The notes under the pieces were generated by a model. The model saw only the letters and a list, made by a program, of their open reading frames with translations, was not told the DNA's origin and searched no databases. This document shows, piece after piece, positions 21,001-33,018 of a DNA stretch of 64,000 bases. A program made the position numbers and the translations under genes. The stretch is from the NCBI GenBank assembly GCA_033002965.1, contig JAURVB010001668.1, positions 36,342 through 100,341 of the forward strand, read 5' to 3'. Numbering within the stretch: position 1 is the first letter of the stretch; each line of letters begins with the position of its first letter. The stretch is from Piper betle (taxonomy: Eukaryota; Streptophyta; Magnoliopsida; Piperales; Piperaceae).

Positions 21001-21660
21001 AGCTGATTTGTTTGTGAAAATCATTACTAGCTTCCTTAGTCTTCTTTCTTTCTTATTTTTGTCTTGATAGGTACTAGACAAGTGAGCACTTTCAGTTTGT
21101 TCTTACTTCAACCTTTCTTCTTCTTGAACACAATAAGAAATGAGCTCATTAAGAGTCCATTTGTTCCTTTGGTAGTTTTAACTGACCTTGAATTGACTAA
21201 ATTGTGTCGAAAGAGAAATTAAAACTAAATGCACGAGCAAATCCTCTGATAGGTCTAACTTTAGTACTTTTAGTTTTGAAGCAATATTTGATATCTTTAA
21301 GATATACTCTCTTATGCTTGTTTTACCTTTAAACTTCATTGAAATCAAGTTCGACAAAAACGTACTTGTTTTAACCTTATCGTTTTTTACAAAACGCTTT
21401 TCAATTTCTTTAAGAAACTCAGTGGCTATAGTAACCTTCTCATACACATCACCTCTGAAGGTCTCTGGAATTCTACGCTTCATGATCATAAGACTCATGC
21501 AATTTGAACATTCCCACTTCTTAATGTTTTATTTTTCCTCAATGGAACTTTTGTTGGTAAGAGAAGCAGGTTGTTCAGTTCTTAACGCAAGGTCAAGATC
21601 CATGCAACCGAGAACGATCGTCACACTCTCTTTCCAATCCTTAAAATTATCTGTAAGCAT
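21001..21660 (-). pseudogene. Copia gag capsid region
   Basis: The minus strand reads LTDNFKDWKESVTIVLGCMD, LALRTEQPASLTNKSS, a stop, then the 106-residue frame MSLMIMKRRIPETFRGDVYE (from 21498) with FLKEIEKRFVKNDKVKTSTF, SIREYILKISNIASKLK and DLLVHLVLISLSTQFSQFKV. This is the UBN2-type capsid domain of plant copia gag. One stop and a frame change break it. Confidence 0.8.
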
Positions 21661-21749
21661 TAGAACTAAATTGATGTTGAGCAAAAATCATAGAAGTAGA
21701 TTGATTAACTGAAAATAGAACAAAATAACATGCACATAATAAGATTAAT

Positions 21750-22685
21750 AATTCAAGCAATGGTTAATCTCATCAAAAGATACCTAACACAATATTAGTA
21801 TTTAGTCTTTGGACAAAAATATTAATTTGTAAGTAGTACTCTTAGTGTAATAATTAAATATAAATAATAAATCTTGTCAAATAATAAATTTATCTTTGGA
21901 CTAATTTATTATTCACATAAAATTTTGATAATTATCTCATATTTATTACTACAAATGAGTATATAACTCTGTTAAATATTATCTTTCCTTTGAGTTGATT
22001 AATATTCACATGAATAATATACCCACAACAATCTTAATATTTAAAATAAATTTATTTCTACAAAAGGGTAATTTGGTATTACATTGTAGCAATTAATAAA
22101 TTTTAAAATATTAATTATAACTGAACCATAATTTGAATTTAATAATACCAAATATAAATAGCAGAAAACTGAAAAATATTATAAAAATATCTTTATTTGG
22201 AAATTTCTAAAATTATAACCTTGTTTTCTTTTGTAACTTTATTTTTATCATTTGATATTTTACCACAAGAGGACTTTGATTTGAAAATAAATATCCCATA
22301 TACAAATCTCTTATATTTTCTTTTCTCACATTTGTAAAAATGACAATAACTAATGTTGAATTTGGAAAACTCCCAATGGGTTGCAGACTATATTAATTTA
22401 TTCATTCTTACAAAGTATAATTGTTTTGGAATCCTGAATGATTATAGATTTATTTGTGAAGATGCTCTAATGTCACTTATTAAATGTGATATAAAACTAA
22501 ATAGTGCTAATAACATTTTATTTTGGGATCTATTTTTTTGAATCTTGATCTAAAATTAATCACAGTTTAAATTAATCCTCAATGATCTATTGTGAAGATG
22601 CTCTAATGCTACTTATTAAAAAAAACTTTAACTTAACCAAAATTATACTGATAATAAAAATATTATCAATAAAACCTTCTCGAGT
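21750..22685 (-). repeat. 5' LTR and leader (truncated) of the minus-strand copia element
   Basis: On the minus strand, the block with TTTAGATCAAGATTCA and ATAGATCCCAAAATAAAAT (around 22500-22560) matches the plus-strand LTR at about 63930-63985, and TATAATTTTGGTTAAGTTAAA near 22640 matches both other LTR copies. The LTR start (TGTTG) is missing, so this copy is truncated near 22685. TGTGAAGATGCTCTAATG occurs twice (about 22456 and 22591). The primer binding site is not recognisable. Confidence 0.65.
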
Positions 22686-22689
22686 TTAT

Positions 22690-23547
22690 GATAGAAGAAT
22701 GAACTCCATAGACAGTTATATGCTTAATATGTACTTGCACATGAGTTGATCGTTTGATTGAAAATAGACTTACAAATTTTCTTCTCACAGACATGATAAC
22801 AGGCTTGGAGAGAGTCATATACAGCTTATGGATTATAAGTGTATAATATCCTTCGTATATATGATCAAATTCTTTTTTATTATTAAAAAAAGAAGAAGCA
22901 ATGGCCAAATTCTTGGGCCTTATTTAGTGGGCTGAATTTCTGTTTCCATAAGAATTAAAATTTTTCCCTTTGTTGAGTGATAAGTGAACTATGGGCGGGG
23001 ATTGGCCAAAAGAAAATTTATTTGAGTAGGAGTTCTAGGAATAGTTGATTTCTTCTCCTCCCATTAACTTTTCAAGGAAAATGATATTACTTTTTGATGA
23101 ATATTTTTCATTTAATAAAAAATATATAAGTAATCTACTTATATTATGTAAATGTATATCTCAATTTGTTTTTATATTCGATGATTACAGGTTAGATTCC
23201 GCACTTTCTGCGACTTTCTTGGCTCGAATTTTATATTAGATGTAGGGAGGATTTGCAAACTATCTAGATTATTGATTATCGATTTACATTAACAGCTTAA
23301 ATTCATTCTATTAATCGAAATAAACCAATCCAACTAATAGTTTCCAGTTTCCACATTCCACTCGTCCCATCCAAAAAATATTAATGTATGAATATGTATT
23401 TTTTATCCTGTAGCAGGCCAAAACTGGTTAATAATTATCGAAGTGATGGGCCTCAAAAGTTGAATTAGGCCCAAACTACAAGCCCACTATTTCCCCCTCT
23501 CTTCTCCCTTCTTTCCCTTTATAATAACAAATTCTTCTTTCCTTGAA
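22690..23547. other. Intergenic, upstream region of the gene at 23548
   Basis: No gene seen. The last about 70 bp (23485-23545) are pyrimidine-rich (CCCCCTCTCTTCTCCCTTC), as is common in plant core promoters and 5' untranslated regions. TATAATAA at 23519 is not at a convincing TATA distance. Confidence 0.4.
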
Positions 23548-26500
23548 ATGGCGACGATAAAAGAGGCTGGAAATCGATCTTTGAAGCAGCGGCGAAGTCA
23601 AGTACCTTTCACTTTGCTTCTTTGTGTTAGAGATTTTTGTGGGTTTCTTAGAAAGCATATTTATGTTTAACTAGTCATAAACCCTCCGCAATGTGTGGGG
23701 TGTGCTTCTACAAATAGATCTATATCATAATCATTAATCATGAAATTCCCAATCCAAACAATTGAATACCATATTTGTTTTGCCATCATCTAATGGACAA
23801 TTACATTTATTCTAATATATTTAATTTTTTTCAAGTATTATATTTCCTATCTTCAAGTCCATATACCATACATAAATCATACTTTGTCGATATAAACCTA
23901 TATTCGCATAAACTATAGCCTATTGAAAGTTCACGATCATTGGAAGTTTATCATCTTTGTATATCTGCATCTTTCAAAAAATAATTTAAAAATAATTTTA
24001 AAAATATTGAAAAATATCACATTATAAAACAAAATATGGGAAAAAATACTGTAATTTTAATAAGAAAAAATCATTAATTAATAAATGTGAAAAGGTCAAA
24101 AAAGTGTCAAATGCAAAAAATAAGCATATTTTAGAAAAAAAAACAAAAACAAAAATCTCGAAGTGAAAATATTATGTAGGGAAAACTCAAAAAATAAAAA
24201 GGTGAAAAAAACAAAAAGAAAAAACAAGGATAAAGAAAAATAGATTAGCGAATAAAAAATCTCAAAAATAAAAAAATTAATGATATTAATAATAAAGAAA
24301 TGAATTACAGAAAAAAGACGAATACTTTGTATAAGAAGAAAAATAGAATAATTAAATTATAAATAAACCTAAAAAAAACAAATAAATAGAATAATCGAAT
24401 TACCTCATAGTCATCTATACATTTTGAAATTGTAATCTTTTGGAAAAAATTTTGTACCGATTAAGAGAAAAAAATATTTTAACAAATTTTGTTGTTATAT
24501 TTATACAAGAGAATGTGAAATTAACCCTTCAATAGAAGGTGTCACGAAGGAAAAGTGTATTCCATGAGGAGGGTTGTATATCGATAAGAAAAAGTACATG
24601 TCCTTGACAAGATTGCAATACCCTTTCGAAAAGATGGATATCCTTTTATAAGTGTCAAACATTTTAGAAAGCAATTCGTTAAAAACCAAGTGCTAAATAC
24701 CCACTTAGAATAGATTTAGTGAACAGACATGCTTAGAATAAATTTTGGTGAAAATTTCTTAGAGCCTATAAGTAGTATGAGAATTGTTGATTTGGAAATA
24801 CAATATATTAATTATGTTAATACTTTTTTAGAGTTCCACACAAATTTATGTTTTTGATTAATAAATAAAAAAATTTATTCTAAATTTTTTCTAAAAAATA
24901 GAAGATAAGTTCATTAGGGCATCCATCTGTCGGCCCAATAGCCAAAGGCACGGCTAGGGCAATGGGATCTGATCTCCTTAATTTGGATGGACGTGGTGAG
25001 ATTTGGCTCCCATAGCATACCATAGTTTAGGGTAGCCGATCAGGCCGATTATAGTGGTTAGAATTGCTCACGCACCACTCGTTGGAGTAGCTAAATTAAG
25101 CCGTCCCTAAGTTAGGTTGAGCTTCCTTGAGAAAAGAAATGATTGTGTCTAGCCATTTATTGACTTAAGACATCTTTGCCCCTTCCACCATCAGCCAAGT
25201 TTGACTGGTGGGTTCGATTTTGACCAATCTATTATTTTTATGAAAAAGTATTCACGGTACCAATTTTAACTTTGCTAGGTTGGATTTTGATCCAACCTAT
25301 TATTTTTAGAAAAAATTATCCATTGGACCAATTCTAACTTTAAGTGAAAGTTTATAAAATAATTTGAATTTGTATTCATTTGGGTTATTACTCCTGCTTT
25401 TACTTTTTTACCGCCAAGTAATTTTAGAAAAAAATTAAAAGTTCATGATAATAACAAATAATAAAGTAGATTCTATGTTCAAAATATTTATTGGGCCTAC
25501 CAAAAAGTTTGACGTGCCTCGCAGTCCATCGGGCCCACAGATATGTCAAGTTACTCTTGAAGTTAATTGCCAAAATTTAATGAATCGAGTTGTTAGGATC
25601 AAACAATAAGTTGACCGTTAGCATTTAGGTGCGTATTTTGGCCTTCTCCGTTGTTTAAACCTCCCCCGCCCCCTCCTAAATTGAATTGCCAACATGGATC
25701 TACACTACCACTGCCAATACCGTCGGCCTTGATGACCCACCTTTTCATACCATAGACAAAACGTCATTTAGTGGAAGTAACTAACAAATTAACTTTAATG
25801 TACCTTATCTTGAATTTAAGTTCCACCTTATTACAAAATACTTAGATTAAATTTGTTACATATCTTAGAATTGATTAAATACTATAGATCTAATGCACAA
25901 CATATTAAATCTACACTCCCATGCATCGCATATTAAGTTTCCGTCTGTCCTAAACAGTAGTAAGTAAAATAATAACTGCATAATGAATCTAAAACATCAT
26001 AATAATTATCAACTATATGATAATCCTTTTTATTGTCCTTGAACCATCATTATCAAATGGTATACCTTGATTTTAATAAACCACCTACCAAGGCAGTTCC
26101 GCATTAAATATGAGTTTACATGTGAGTCATGTTTTAATAGACTAACTACCTTACTAGACAACTACTATTTTATGATCATATATGTTACATGTCATACGGA
26201 TGGTAGAAGTGTGTCCTCACCCAAACTTTGGTCTTCAAATATGTTTTGGGTTACAATTGATTCCTTGAACTTGGGAACCCACATTAATTAATTTTTCATA
26301 TGTTTCAACTAAGCAGGTGAGGCCCGATCTATGTCCAACACGCAAATGCCAAATCTCAATCTTGCTTAGCCAATTATCAGAGTAGGCCAACTTTAACTAC
26401 ATTCATACAAGTTAACAATTAACCACGAAGTACCGCGACAAGAAAAATAAAACACGAAGGAAGGAGAAAAAGATTACCCAAGGTAGAGAAAGAAAATATG

Positions 26501-28325
26501 TAAAACCTGGAAAAAATATCTACCAAGTTGGGTTAACAATTAACCACGAAATTGGGGGTAGTGAATTAGAGGGGTGACCAGGTAGGTCATTGGCATAGTT
26601 AGAAATCATATAACACATCTCAGTTATGGTTTTATAACCTTTATATAGTATTTATTGTTATGCAGTTAACTTCCTTGGGTATGAATAAGGGTATAACAAA
26701 CAAAGTTGCTCTTGTTGCATATCCTTCATATTCTGCTGATAAGGTACTTACAACTTTTATGTATGTAGTTAGGATTAATTGGTTTTGTTGATTGGCTAGG
26801 CAATGTTGAGTTCTAGTATTTGCGTACTAGCCACGCGTTGGACTGAGACCACTTAGTTGAAGCATACAAAAAATTCATTGAAGTGGGTTCTCTTTTTCAA
26901 AGAATCAATTGTAGGCAAAAGGGGGTGGGGCGGGGTGTGGAGGGTGGGTGGGGGCTGCTTTCTTTTGTTGCTAGTTGTATGTACTCTTCTTGAACCGATC
27001 TTTATAACCTGCTGTTAATACTCGGAGTTCATGAAACTTGTTTTTTTTTCTGAAATGTGGTTTGTTGTGTCAGTAGTCTCTAATACTTGCCTGGGAATAA
27101 AATGACCACTCAATTCTCCTCCTTTCTTCAGAATGAAAATGTGAAATTAAATGCTGGTATGTTTTTTCTTTAATTCTTTCATATATTGGTCCCAAGGCTT
27201 TTTTTGCTTTACTTAAAAAAATCCATTTGTTTTTTATGGTGATAGGGAAAGCTTCTCTTGGAGGGGAGAATGGGAAGGCGTCTAAGAACATCACTAAAAC
27301 TGCGAGGAAGCCATTGGGAGATGTTTCGAGTTATCAAAAAGCAAAGCCTACTTTTCTCAAGTGGAAACTAGCAAAGCCTGCTAATGTAAAATCTCTTCCA
27401 AAGAGTAAACACCAGGTTTTATTGGAAGAATTGAAAGCTCAGAAATGTAAAGAACGGGATCATTTAGAAATTGAGTAAATGTATTGCCCATGGGTAGAAC
27501 AAGTGCCTTTTATGAACTATGGGGCTTTTCCTCTTTTGATTACTCTTGCACTCTTTGTTGCTGATTCATATTTGATAATTGCATTTGATTGAATTGGTGC
27601 AGAGATTGGTGGTGAAATTGAAAGTAAGGAGATATCTTGCTTATTTAAATTTTCATTCAATAATATGCTTGAAAATGATTAGGCTATATTTATATTGTGC
27701 ATCTTTTTTTAAAGGAAAAATCAAACTTTCGTTAGCGAGTATCATGTACAGGGATAAGCCAAGATTCATTGTGTATCTTTTGGTGATGCTAAAATACAAC
27801 ATATTATTATATAGATAAAAGTTGCAAGACATCATCTAGCATGTTTCATACCATCTTTACACTCAGCATCCACTCTATGTACACATTGATCTTTTGCCAG
27901 ATTTAGAAATCTTAAAACTTGAATTTGACGAGTTTCTCAAATTATAAAATTTTGCATGTTGAGCTGTTCTTACTTCTAACTTTGACTTGAACTGGGCGGA
28001 CCAATAGCAATTATATCTTTGAATTAATGGTTTAAACTATGCTGGTTATAGGATTGCTCTCATAAAGTAAACCTGCCATTATTATAATAATAAAAAATTA
28101 TGACTTTTTGTTTGGTGAAATTTGAGCTACTGAAGTTGACATTAATGTTTGTTCTGATGTTAATTACAGGATCTTGAGGATATCCAGCACGAGCTCGAGA
28201 AAGAAGTAATATTGCCACCAAGGACGATTGATAAAGAAATCACCCAGCCTGAGTTTCCTGAGTGGTCTTATTTGATATATTATGACCTGCCGGACTTTAG
28301 GCTAAATGAAGAAGCAGATGTATGA
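23548..28325 (+). CDS. Small basic protein of unrecognised family, six predicted exons
   Basis: Predicted coding exons, all with GT/AG borders and compatible phases: 23548-23601, 26666-26743, 27132-27156, 27246-27474, 27605-27623, 28170-28325 (186 residues). The start MATIKEAGNRSLKQRRSQ follows a pyrimidine-rich leader. The middle is lysine-rich and carries ARKPLGDVSSYQK, like the short ARKPLxDISN motif of plant securin/PATRONUS-like and other cell-cycle regulators. A predicted coiled segment (LLEELKAQKCKERDHLEIE, then DLEDIQHELEKE) is followed by PEFPEWSYLIYYDLPDF. The family is not identified, and the securin resemblance rests on one short motif. The first intron (3.06 kb) is unusually long. 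The stop GATGTATGA overlaps a possible donor (GAT|GTATGA), so the gene may once have continued downstream, where a LINE now sits. Confidence 0.6.
23602..26665. other. Long first intron / AT-rich sequence
   Basis: About 3 kb with no credible protein. 23990-24390 is adenine-rich on the plus strand. 24920-25700 is less AT-rich and may be transposon debris. A tandem duplication lies at 25210-25345. If the first exon at 23548 is not part of the gene, this would instead be intergenic. Confidence 0.45.
25210..25345 (+). repeat. Imperfect tandem duplication, about 68 bp, two copies
   Basis: GGTTCGATTTTGACCAATCT at 25210 and GGTTGGATTTTGATCCAACC at 25278 begin two diverged copies. Both continue with TATTATTTTTA, a CCAATTTTAACTTT-type end, and a length of about 67-68 bp. 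Confidence 0.75.
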
Positions 28326-28789
28326 CTTTGCTTTTTGAAATAGTTTGCTAGACAAATTGTGTTCATTAATTAGTTTATGAGCCAAGCTGATTCTTTTGAG
28401 GAGGTAGTTGTATGCGTGGATCATTAGTCTTTGAAAAAGTTTTATTTTTCAATTAAGCTCTGGACTAGAGGAACCCGTGAAGGTTTATTGAGTCAGCTGT
28501 ATGACACTTGGATCACCATATTTAGGGGAGGCGGATGATTTATAGTCTTTGAAAAACTTTATTTTTCGAATTTAGCTTCTAGATCAAGAGAGGCCAGTAA
28601 AAGCTTATTGAATCGAAATTGGTCCGTAATAAAATTGAATTTTATTTTTTCCTATTATAATTTTGAAAGTATTAGTAGTATTTATAGTTTATGTTCAATA
28701 ATCATTACTAAATCTACATAAAATAGAGGTTTATATCAAATCTCTGTTTAATTTTTATGTATCAAGGGGGAACGAGTGGAGATGAACAA
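28326..28789. other. 3' flank of the small gene, no gene seen
   Basis: Two diverged copies of a phrase around TAGTCTTTGAAAAA and CTTATTGA (about 28423-28490 and 28540-28610) suggest a local duplication of roughly 120 bp. There is otherwise nothing coding. Confidence 0.4.
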
Positions 28790-28932
28790 AGTTTATAAAT
28801 TAAGGTAAGCTTGAGCTTACCCACCTTTTTTAAAAGGCGATCAAAAAATTTAATAAGAGGAAAGCAGATTACAAAAGACAGAGTCAAGCAAAAGGGGCGA
28901 ATAGTGGAACATATTATACGCTGCAGACGTAG

Positions 28933-29364
28933 CTAACCTATCAACTTGCTGATTAAGATGGCGAGGGAGCCAAGCCACTTTGACACTAAACTTTTTACAC
29001 ATAGGACGTAACCTATCAAACCAAGGCAAAGGGGTATTTCTACCTTCACATCATAAAAAGGATCATCCAAAAACTGAGCAATCACTTTGCAGTCCTCAAT
29101 AATTTGGACATGATAGATCTTTTCCTTCAGCACATAATGAACAACATGAACCAGCCCTTCTAACTCCGCTTGCAATGCTGATTCCCTGTGGGTAGCACCA
29201 AATTCTGCAGATAAGATAGGTTTGTTACTGTTTAATAAGCAGAATGCCCAACCAGCCAATCCAGATTTAGGAAAATAACTGCCATCCACACATATATGTA
29301 GAGTAGAACAAGCACGAGGATAAAAGGTTGAAACAGATATGTTCTCTCTAATAATATGATCCAT
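28933..29364 (-). pseudogene. LINE RNase H-like (RVT_3) domain
   Basis: A 143-residue frame with the first catalytic Asp in CVDGSYFPKSG, the Glu in LQAELEGLVH and the second Asp in IIEDCKVIAQ, matching three of the four acidic positions of the RNase H fold. The fourth (normally RxxNxxAD) lies after a frameshift as RHLNQQVDRLA. This domain degrades the RNA of the RNA:DNA hybrid. The frame is the best preserved part of this LINE. Confidence 0.8.
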
Positions 29365-29590
29365 AAAAAAGCAATTCTTACTTTAATGTTCTGCAGACAA
29401 AGTATTGAAATTAACATTCAAACCGCAAAATTTAATCTGGTTTCTGAAAAACCAATTAGATTCCAAAATAAGCAAAGCTTTAAGCAAGAAGGATTGGCTA
29501 GCAATAGGTATACAATTAGTCCAATAAAAAATCAGTTTGATAATAGCTTCTGGACTAGGAATTTGCCAATCAGAAGTACGAATTCCCATT

Positions 29591-29710
29591 ATATGAAATA
29601 GGGGTGCTAATTGAGCGAGCGAGCCGAGCTCGACATGTGTTCGAGCTCGGCTTGAATAGTTCGAAACTCGTTCGAACTCGACTCGCTCAATTAGCAACCC
29701 TAATATGAAA
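29591..29710. mobile_element. hAT miniature element, 104 bp, with 8-bp target duplication
   Basis: The element is 29599-29702, beginning TAGGGGTGCTAATTGAGCGA and ending with the near-perfect inverted copy (reverse complement TAGGGTTGCTAATTGAGCGA), about 22 bp of terminal inverted repeat. ATATGAAA is present on both sides (29591-29598 and 29703-29710), an exact 8-bp duplication as made by hAT transposases. It lies inside the LINE copy and is therefore younger than it. The larger element at 12160-12674 shares the terminal word. Confidence 0.92.
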
Positions 29711-30640
29711 CCAGATCAATCTAGCAAAATCACAGTCAATAAATATGTGAATAAGAGACTCCTTTCTTTATTAGAAAACACACATTTAATTGGCACAACC
29801 ATTGATCTAGCAAGTAATACATCAGTAGAAGGAAGGATATTAAACAAAATTCTCCAACCAAGCAAATGCAAACGTGGCGGTATATCAGTCTTCCACCATT
29901 TCTTAAAATTAAAATTAGACAATTGCAACGAAGGAAAATAATTCATAGAGTAAGCTTTTTTACAGAGGAAACCACATTACAATGATCAAGTCAAACACAA
30001 CGATCAGGTATAAGCCGAGAAGGAAATAGCAAAGACATAATAAGACCAGCATGCTGCGGGATAAATAGCTCATAGATAGTATTGTAATCCCATGAATAAG
30101 AGCCATCATTTGTGAACTTTCCATGTTTTCTTATTAGCATGCTCCTCCATCAAGGAAAGGGACTCCATTAAAGACCCAGGAAACCAAGGGTCAATTCCCA
30201 TACGAACCAGCTCACCATTACCAATAATCCAATTTATTATCCCATGTAAACATTCCAGCACTTGTTCAACCCCCCTCCAAGCTTCAGAAATATTTGATCT
30301 TGAAGAAGTAGGCAAGGCAAGAGATGCTCACCAGCCCTTTCCGCTATCATATTTAGCACCTAGCCTCTAGATTTTAAAGATTGAGGATTTGAAATTATTC
30401 TCCAAGCAAGCTTAGAAAGCAACAGTTCGTTCATGTCCTCAAGCCTTCTAAAGCACAGTTTATGTTTTTCATTTAGCTTATGACCCACCAAAAATGACAT
30501 TGCAACGAGTCGATATTTTTGAGAACAGAAAAAGGACTTCGAAAGCTACTCGTAGAAAAATTAGACATAACATTAGAGGAGGGAAAAGGACTTCCAATTT
30601 CTTCTTGACAGAGTTATAAATAAAATTATGAGCTTACCCA

Positions 30641-31589
30641 CTTGCTTAATGGGTAAGAAGAAATACAGAAATTCACCAGTTGTTTAATGTGATATAGAAA
30701 GATTTTAAGCCACGACTGATCTTACCAAGCTCTACTATGATGCACCGAGTCGTAAAATGCACAATATTTTTTAAAAGAAAAAACTCATTTGTTTCTCCAA
30801 AGGGGTGATTCTAATCATGGTAACAGGTTATAATTATCCAATTTTACAAGTGGATAATTTTAATTATTATGAAGAAATTTTCACAATCAAAGTTATCTAT
30901 TTAAAATAATTTAATTCATCTACTTGGAAGAGAAATAAGCAGTGTTTTCCGACCCAAGCAACATATATACGTACATTTTTTTACATAACGAGTCGTAACA
31001 AGAGGCATGTAAAATGAGCGAACTAAAAATTATAAGTAGATTAATCTAAATGATTATAGGGATAGTTTTTATTCACTCGAAACCATTCATTTATTATAAT
31101 TAAACCCATTCCCATGAAACAGAATATACAATAGTTATTATTTTCTAGATATGGTGAGTACCCTCCATGTACATACGATGTATTATATCAAAGGTGTAAA
31201 AATCGAGCGAAATCAAATTTTTTTTAAAACTTCATATAATAATCTACTAATAAGGGAATAAAAAATATGTAATGCATTATATGGCATTTGATCATGATTT
31301 TAGTGATTAACAAGATGTTTTTTGCACATTTAAAACCAATTATTTATTGGAATGGCCCAGTCCAAGAATAGCATGATACACATAAGTGATTTCTTTAAAA
31401 AATTGTTTAACCAAATTGAAGTTCAATAGGTATATTCTTACTAATATACTAGATTCTACCTTACGAGATAATATATATATGACTAAATTAAAAGTTATTA
31501 CAATTTTTTACGATCAAAATTTCTACACTTAGATTCGTCATTAGTAGTCCTTAGTCCAACCTAATATCTAATATGGTCATTGGTTGGCT
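30641..31589. other. AT-rich intergenic, no gene seen
   Basis: No credible open frame or element boundary was recognised. It is AT-rich with short homopolymers. Confidence 0.5.
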
Positions 31590-32713
31590 TTTGATGTTAT
31601 GGAGTGTATTATATTTTATAATATTTTTTTCATATTTTTTAGACTTTTTAAAGAATTTATTAGGAGTTAGTTATTATTTTTGAGTCGAGTCGAAGTTAAA
31701 TCAATTTTTATTTACGAGATTACTACCCAAATCCTTCACCCAAACGCCTTCCCTTTTCTCTTTGATCATCGCCCTAACGCAACCTCCAATTGCCACACTT
31801 GCGTCGATCAACTTCACTAAGATCCGCCAGAGTTCACTAAGTAGTCCCCCCTTGTCTGGCCGACCACGCTCAACCTCCATGACACACGGGAGCTACGAGC
31901 TCATGTAGCACTCCTAACACTATTTTGCCATCAAGTTGCAGTGCCACTGTGCAACCATGCTGCTGTCGCCTTCCCCTTCGTCCTAGACACCCTTCTCTCT
32001 CCTTGAGTGCCATTGCCGAGACCGGCCAAGGGCCGATTGGGCGGGTCGGCCAACCTGGCTGACCCACGTCCTTGGCAACCATCACCTCCATTGCTGCCCT
32101 CATCACCACTGTGGTTGTGTCAAGCTTGCTGAGACAGTGTTGATCCACAGCCCTGACCACCTCACCGAAAAATAGCCTGAAGTCGACGAAAAACCTTAAG
32201 AAAATCAGATTTGCTGGAATTAGTTGAAAATCGTCGAATTTTTCCTAGATTCCTCTAGCCAAACCTGATCAAACTTAGGACATTGTCGTGTGCCGAATTC
32301 AAGTCCTGAACCGAGTGACAAACCCTAGTTGTGGCGATCGTTGACGACATGAGGTATAATTAACTTTGACAAGTTCGTTTAGGTTCACTTCTGGTTTGTG
32401 TAAAACCCCTAAAAAAATAATTAGGTTATTTTTAGGGTTTTGTAAATCTTAGAACGACCATAAATAATATTTAATTAAATTAATTCTTAAAAATTAATAT
32501 CATAAATTATCAATTATAACCTTTGGAGTATCGGTACAATAGTTTTAAATAAGTTTTATTTGTTAAATTTTTGGGATTTGGACTCATTCGCATTAATTTA
32601 ATAGTCAATTTTTTGACTTTTTGTTATCACACAAATTGATATAATTATGAGTTACTACGTTCTTTTTTATAAAATTTAATATAGTAACTTCTTGAATTCC
32701 ATACATATTCTTC

Positions 32714-32723
32714 TATATAAAGG
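32714..32723 (+). promoter_or_regulatory. Putative LTR TATA box
   Basis: TATATAAAGG lies about 315 bp after the LTR-like start TGTAAAACCCC at 32399, a plausible position for the U3 promoter of a retrotransposon LTR. It is based on the motif only. Confidence 0.45.
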
Positions 32724-32852
32724 AGAGTTTCTCACGATAATTTGTGAGTACAGTTGACTCACAAAGGGAAGACTCTAGGATTGTGTGTCATAGTTGCGCG
32801 CTCTTCATTATAATACCAGGTCCGTATAATTACTCGAAATGTTATGTATTCT

Positions 32853-33018
32853 TATGTGGGAGTCCCGACACGGGGCTGCACCCTTAAAACTATTATGTGG
32901 GAGTCCTGACACGGGTATCATCCTTAAAAAATTACTATGTGAGAGTCCTAACATGGGGGAGTACTCTTAAAAATTACTATGTATGAGTCCCGACATGGGG
33001 CATCACCTTTAAATACCT
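32853..33018 (+). repeat. Four tandem copies of a 41-42 bp repeat
   Basis: Units begin at 32853, 32894, 32936 and 32978, each starting TATGTGGGAGTCC or a close variant (TATGTGAGAGTCC, TATGTATGAGTCC), then a GACACGGGG/GACATGGGG word and a CTTAAAA tail. They lie downstream of the putative TATA box inside the LTR. Confidence 0.88.

Larger units (their letters stand above)
13880..22685 (-). mobile_element. Ty1/copia retrotransposon (second family), minus strand, split by a solo LTR
   Basis: Read on the minus strand from 22685 to 13880: truncated 5' LTR and leader, gag (about 21660-20880), protease (about 20830-20530), pre-integrase and integrase (20498-16600, interrupted by 16822-19711), reverse transcriptase (16391-15600), RNase H (15060-14845), polypurine-like AAGTGTGAGAT immediately before an LTR start TGTTG at 14358, and part of the 3' LTR down to about 13880. 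The copy has frameshifts and stops but long conserved blocks. Its LTR is also present on the plus strand from 63391 to the right edge of the window. Confidence 0.88.
28790..30640 (-). mobile_element. LINE retrotransposon, 3' half (RT tail, zf-RVT, RNase H), degenerate
   Basis: On the minus strand, from 30640 down: FWW and FRRLEDMNELLLSKLAWRI text (end of reverse transcriptase, across frames, 30520-30400), NWIIGNGELVRMGIDPWFPG (30315-30106), KKWWKTDIPPRLHLLGWRIL (zf-RVT, 29946-29716), then a 143-residue RNase H-like frame (29364-28933) with CVDGSYFPKSGLAGWAFCL, ESALQAELEGLVHVV and IIEDCKVIAQFL. After a frame change the RNase H end VAWLPRHLNQQVDRLATSAA is seen near 28980-28920. This domain order is typical of plant LINEs with a C-terminal RNase H. 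It is 5'-truncated and frame-shifted, and interrupted by a miniature element at 29599-29702. Confidence 0.88.
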
